In this document: positions 6,311-7,279 of the stretch, piece after piece
How the letters are laid out: each line of letters starts with the position of its first letter
Numbering within the stretch: the stretch's first letter is position 1
Assembly: GCA_964396245.1 (NCBI GenBank)
Contig: CAYNEO010000082.1
Location: 1 to 7,279 of the forward strand
Source of the DNA: CAYNEO01 sp964396245
GTDB lineage: Bacteria > Zixibacteria > MSB-5A5 > GN15 > FEB-12
Direction of reading: 5' to 3'
Length of the DNA stretch: 7,279 bases
Translations under genes and position numbers: made by a program
Notes under the pieces: model-generated
Told to the model about the DNA's origin: nothing
What the model saw: only the letters and a program-made list of their open reading frames with translations
Databases searched by the model: none

Positions 6311-6996
6311 AGACAATACTCCTTGTGGAAGATGATCCCAATCTGGCCGAGGGGCTCGGCATGAATCTCGAAGCCGAAGGGTACCAGGTGGTGACGGTCG
6401 GCGACGGCGCGCAGGTGCTGGACGCGTTTCACAAGGGTATGTTCGACCTGATCCTGATGGATATCATGCTCCCCGGTGTCGATGGTCTCTCGTTGACCAA
6501 GACCATCCGCAAGGAAGGCCACACCCTGCCGATTCTGTTTATCACCGCCAAGGGCCGCACCGAGGAAAAGATCGAGGGACTGGTGGCCGGCGGCGATGAC
6601 TATATCACCAAGCCGTTCGACATGAGCGAACTTCTCGCCCGCATCCAGGGAATTTTCCGACGGCAGGCGTGGCTGGCATCGGATGATGCCGAGGCATCCT
6701 CCTACGAATGGGAGGGCCGGCGGATCGATTTCAAGTCGTTCATGGCCGAGGGCCCGGGCGGCAAGTTCGAGCTGACGCGCAAAGAATGCATGGTCGCCAA
6801 GTACCTTATCGAGCGGGCCGGCGAGGTTGTCAGCCGCGACCAATTGCTCGACGCCGTCTGGGGATATCATATCTACCCTACCAACCGGACAATCGACAAT
6901 TTCATCCTCAAACTCCGCAAGATTTTCGAAGAGGACCCGAAAAACCCGCGCTACTTCAAGACCATCCGCGGTGTCGGCTACAGCTTCCAGAAGTAG
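6307..6996 (+). CDS. OmpR/PhoB-family response regulator
   Basis: A 229-aa two-domain DNA-binding response regulator, evidently the partner of the kinase encoded immediately upstream. The receiver domain (about 2-117) has the acidic pocket E8-D9-D10, the phosphoacceptor D52 in MDIMLPGVDG, the switch residue T80 and the conserved K102 in TKPF. The C-terminal winged-helix domain (about 130-227) has the typical features: FELTRKE, LIERAGEVVSRDQLLDAVWG, the recognition helix around NRTIDNFILKLRKIFEEDP, and the terminal wing FKTIRGVGYSF. All signalling residues are intact. The ATG at 6307 overlaps the kinase stop (TGA 6308-6310) and has AGGA (6296-6299) 7 bases upstream. An in-frame ATG at 6202 lies deep inside the kinase gene and would add 35 residues unlike a receiver domain, so I rejected it. 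Likely targets include its own divergent control region at 5253-5299 (inference). Confidence 0.95.
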   Translation: MKTILLVEDDPNLAEGLGMNLEAEGYQVVTVGDGAQVLDAFHKGMFDLILMDIMLPGVDGLSLTKTIRKEGHTLPILFITAKGRTEEKIEGLVAGGDDYITKPFDMSELLARIQGIFRRQAWLASDDAEASSYEWEGRRIDFKSFMAEGPGGKFELTRKECMVAKYLIERAGEVVSRDQLLDAVWGYHIYPTNRTIDNFILKLRKIFEEDPKNPRYFKTIRGVGYSFQK

Positions 6997-7038
6997 CCCG
7001 TACTTCAGACCATCACCGACAGACAGCCCAACCAACGC

Positions 7039-7056
7039 TTGCCGCACGGCGGGCAA
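7039..7056 (+). terminator. Stem-loop after the two-component operon, no T-run
   Basis: TTGCCGC (7039-7045) pairs with GCGGGCAA (7049-7056) around the loop ACG, with one bulged G. It lies 42 bases after the response regulator stop and is followed by AATGGG, so the T-run of an intrinsic terminator is missing. It may mark or protect the operon's 3' end. Weak evidence. Confidence 0.25.
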
Positions 7057-7197
7057 AATGGGTTCGTTTCTTCATTTTTACGTGTTCGAAAAAGCCATTT
7101 TTGACGGCAGTATTTCGCGTAATCTATTGCGCCACAATCGGAGGCTTTGGCCGACCGGTGTCCGGAAAAATGGCTTTCGCCTCTCGAAAGCCATTTT
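7055..7197. repeat. Two related inverted repeats in tandem
   Basis: Four segments share one motif. Segment a, AAAATGGGTTCG (7055-7066), and segment b, AAAATGGCTTTCG (7167-7179), are direct copies. Segment a', CGAAAAAGCCATTTTT (7087-7102), and segment b', CGAAAGCCATTTT (7185-7197), are their inverse complements. Local pairs a-a' (imperfect) and b-b' (perfect 13 bp) are possible, and so is a long-range a'-b pairing of 14 bp with a two-base bulge. This is the main content of the otherwise gene-free stretch 6997-7279. It could be a REP/BIME-like interspersed element, an attenuator-like switch or a small RNA locus; this window cannot decide. Confidence 0.5.
7167..7197. terminator. Symmetric intrinsic-terminator-like hairpin
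   Basis: AAAATGGCTTTCG (7167-7179) and CGAAAGCCATTTT (7185-7197) are a perfect 13-bp inverted repeat with loop CCTCT. The core stem is TGGCTTTCG, flanked by an A-run on the left and a T-run of four on the right, so it could terminate transcription in either direction. The short T-run and the 170 bases separating it from the response regulator stop weaken the assignment to that operon. Confidence 0.5.
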
Positions 7198-7279
7198 GAC
7201 ATACACCTTCAAACCAACTTCCTTTCGTTCGGATCTGAACGCAACTCTCCACTAAGGGGTGCACGCTCAGATTCACCTC

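Noticed and set aside
5129..6316. Long minus-strand open frame (395 codons) antisense to the kinase gene
   Set aside because: It mirrors the full kinase ORF, whose H, N, G1, F and G2 boxes are all intact. The antisense translation shows no recognisable domain, and its end overlaps the lipoprotein start.
7101..7128. Promoter-like TTGACG-N16-TCTATT inside the right-hand repeat region
   Set aside because: The -10 matches only four of six positions, and the -35 is a by-product of the repeat end. It would suit an sRNA ending at 7197, but evidence is too thin to annotate.
7058..7255. Possible 65-aa ORF in the right-hand gap
   Set aside because: The start overlaps a stem-loop, and the perfect terminator-like palindrome and repeat copies lie inside the frame. 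The repeated peptide motif KAI is simply the translated DNA repeat. No family resemblance.

Overview
This window reads as ordinary bacterial chromosome from a Gram-negative-type organism. Coding regions are moderately GC-rich and gaps are visibly richer in A/T. A lipoprotein signal, an ECF sigma factor, a membrane-anchored M23 peptidase and an OmpR-type two-component pair are all present. The style (long leaders, small operons, a kinase lacking HAMP, a one-domain copper pump) would suit an uncultured lineage such as an FCB-group phylum, but that placement is a guess; there is no rRNA or other phylogenetic marker here. I see no phage, transposase, integrase, CRISPR array, tRNA or rRNA.

Layout, left to right. 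Positions 1-277 are a gap with one small inverted repeat. Positions 278-418 encode a 46-residue basic protein with a possible ribbon-helix-helix layout, followed by a weak terminator. A sigma70-like promoter embedded in an inverted repeat then precedes an M23 (LytM-type) peptidoglycan hydrolase (559-1461) with a transmembrane anchor and coiled coil. A strong stem-loop follows. Next come an ECF sigma factor (1672-2298) and a P1B-1 copper-exporting ATPase, CopA type (2348-4555). The ATPase seems to have its own promoter placed for a leaderless transcript, with a dyad over the -35 box. Tail to tail with copA, on the minus strand, lies an unrecognised lipoprotein (4563-5132). Divergent from it is a two-component operon: histidine kinase first (5333-6310), response regulator second (6307-6996), joined by an ATGA overlap. 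The last 283 bases hold no convincing gene but carry two related inverted repeats that could form alternative hairpins, one of them terminator-like.

How the genes may work together: peptidoglycan hydrolysis, copper export, an envelope lipoprotein, an ECF sigma factor and a membrane sensor with its regulator all suit envelope or metal-stress functions. The only linkage visible in sequence is the kinase-regulator overlap and the shared divergent regulatory gap with the lipoprotein; the rest is proximity. I did not find an evidently new multi-gene system. The most interesting material is regulatory: the copA promoter, the 11-bp-spaced direct repeats upstream of the kinase, and the repeat array at the right end.
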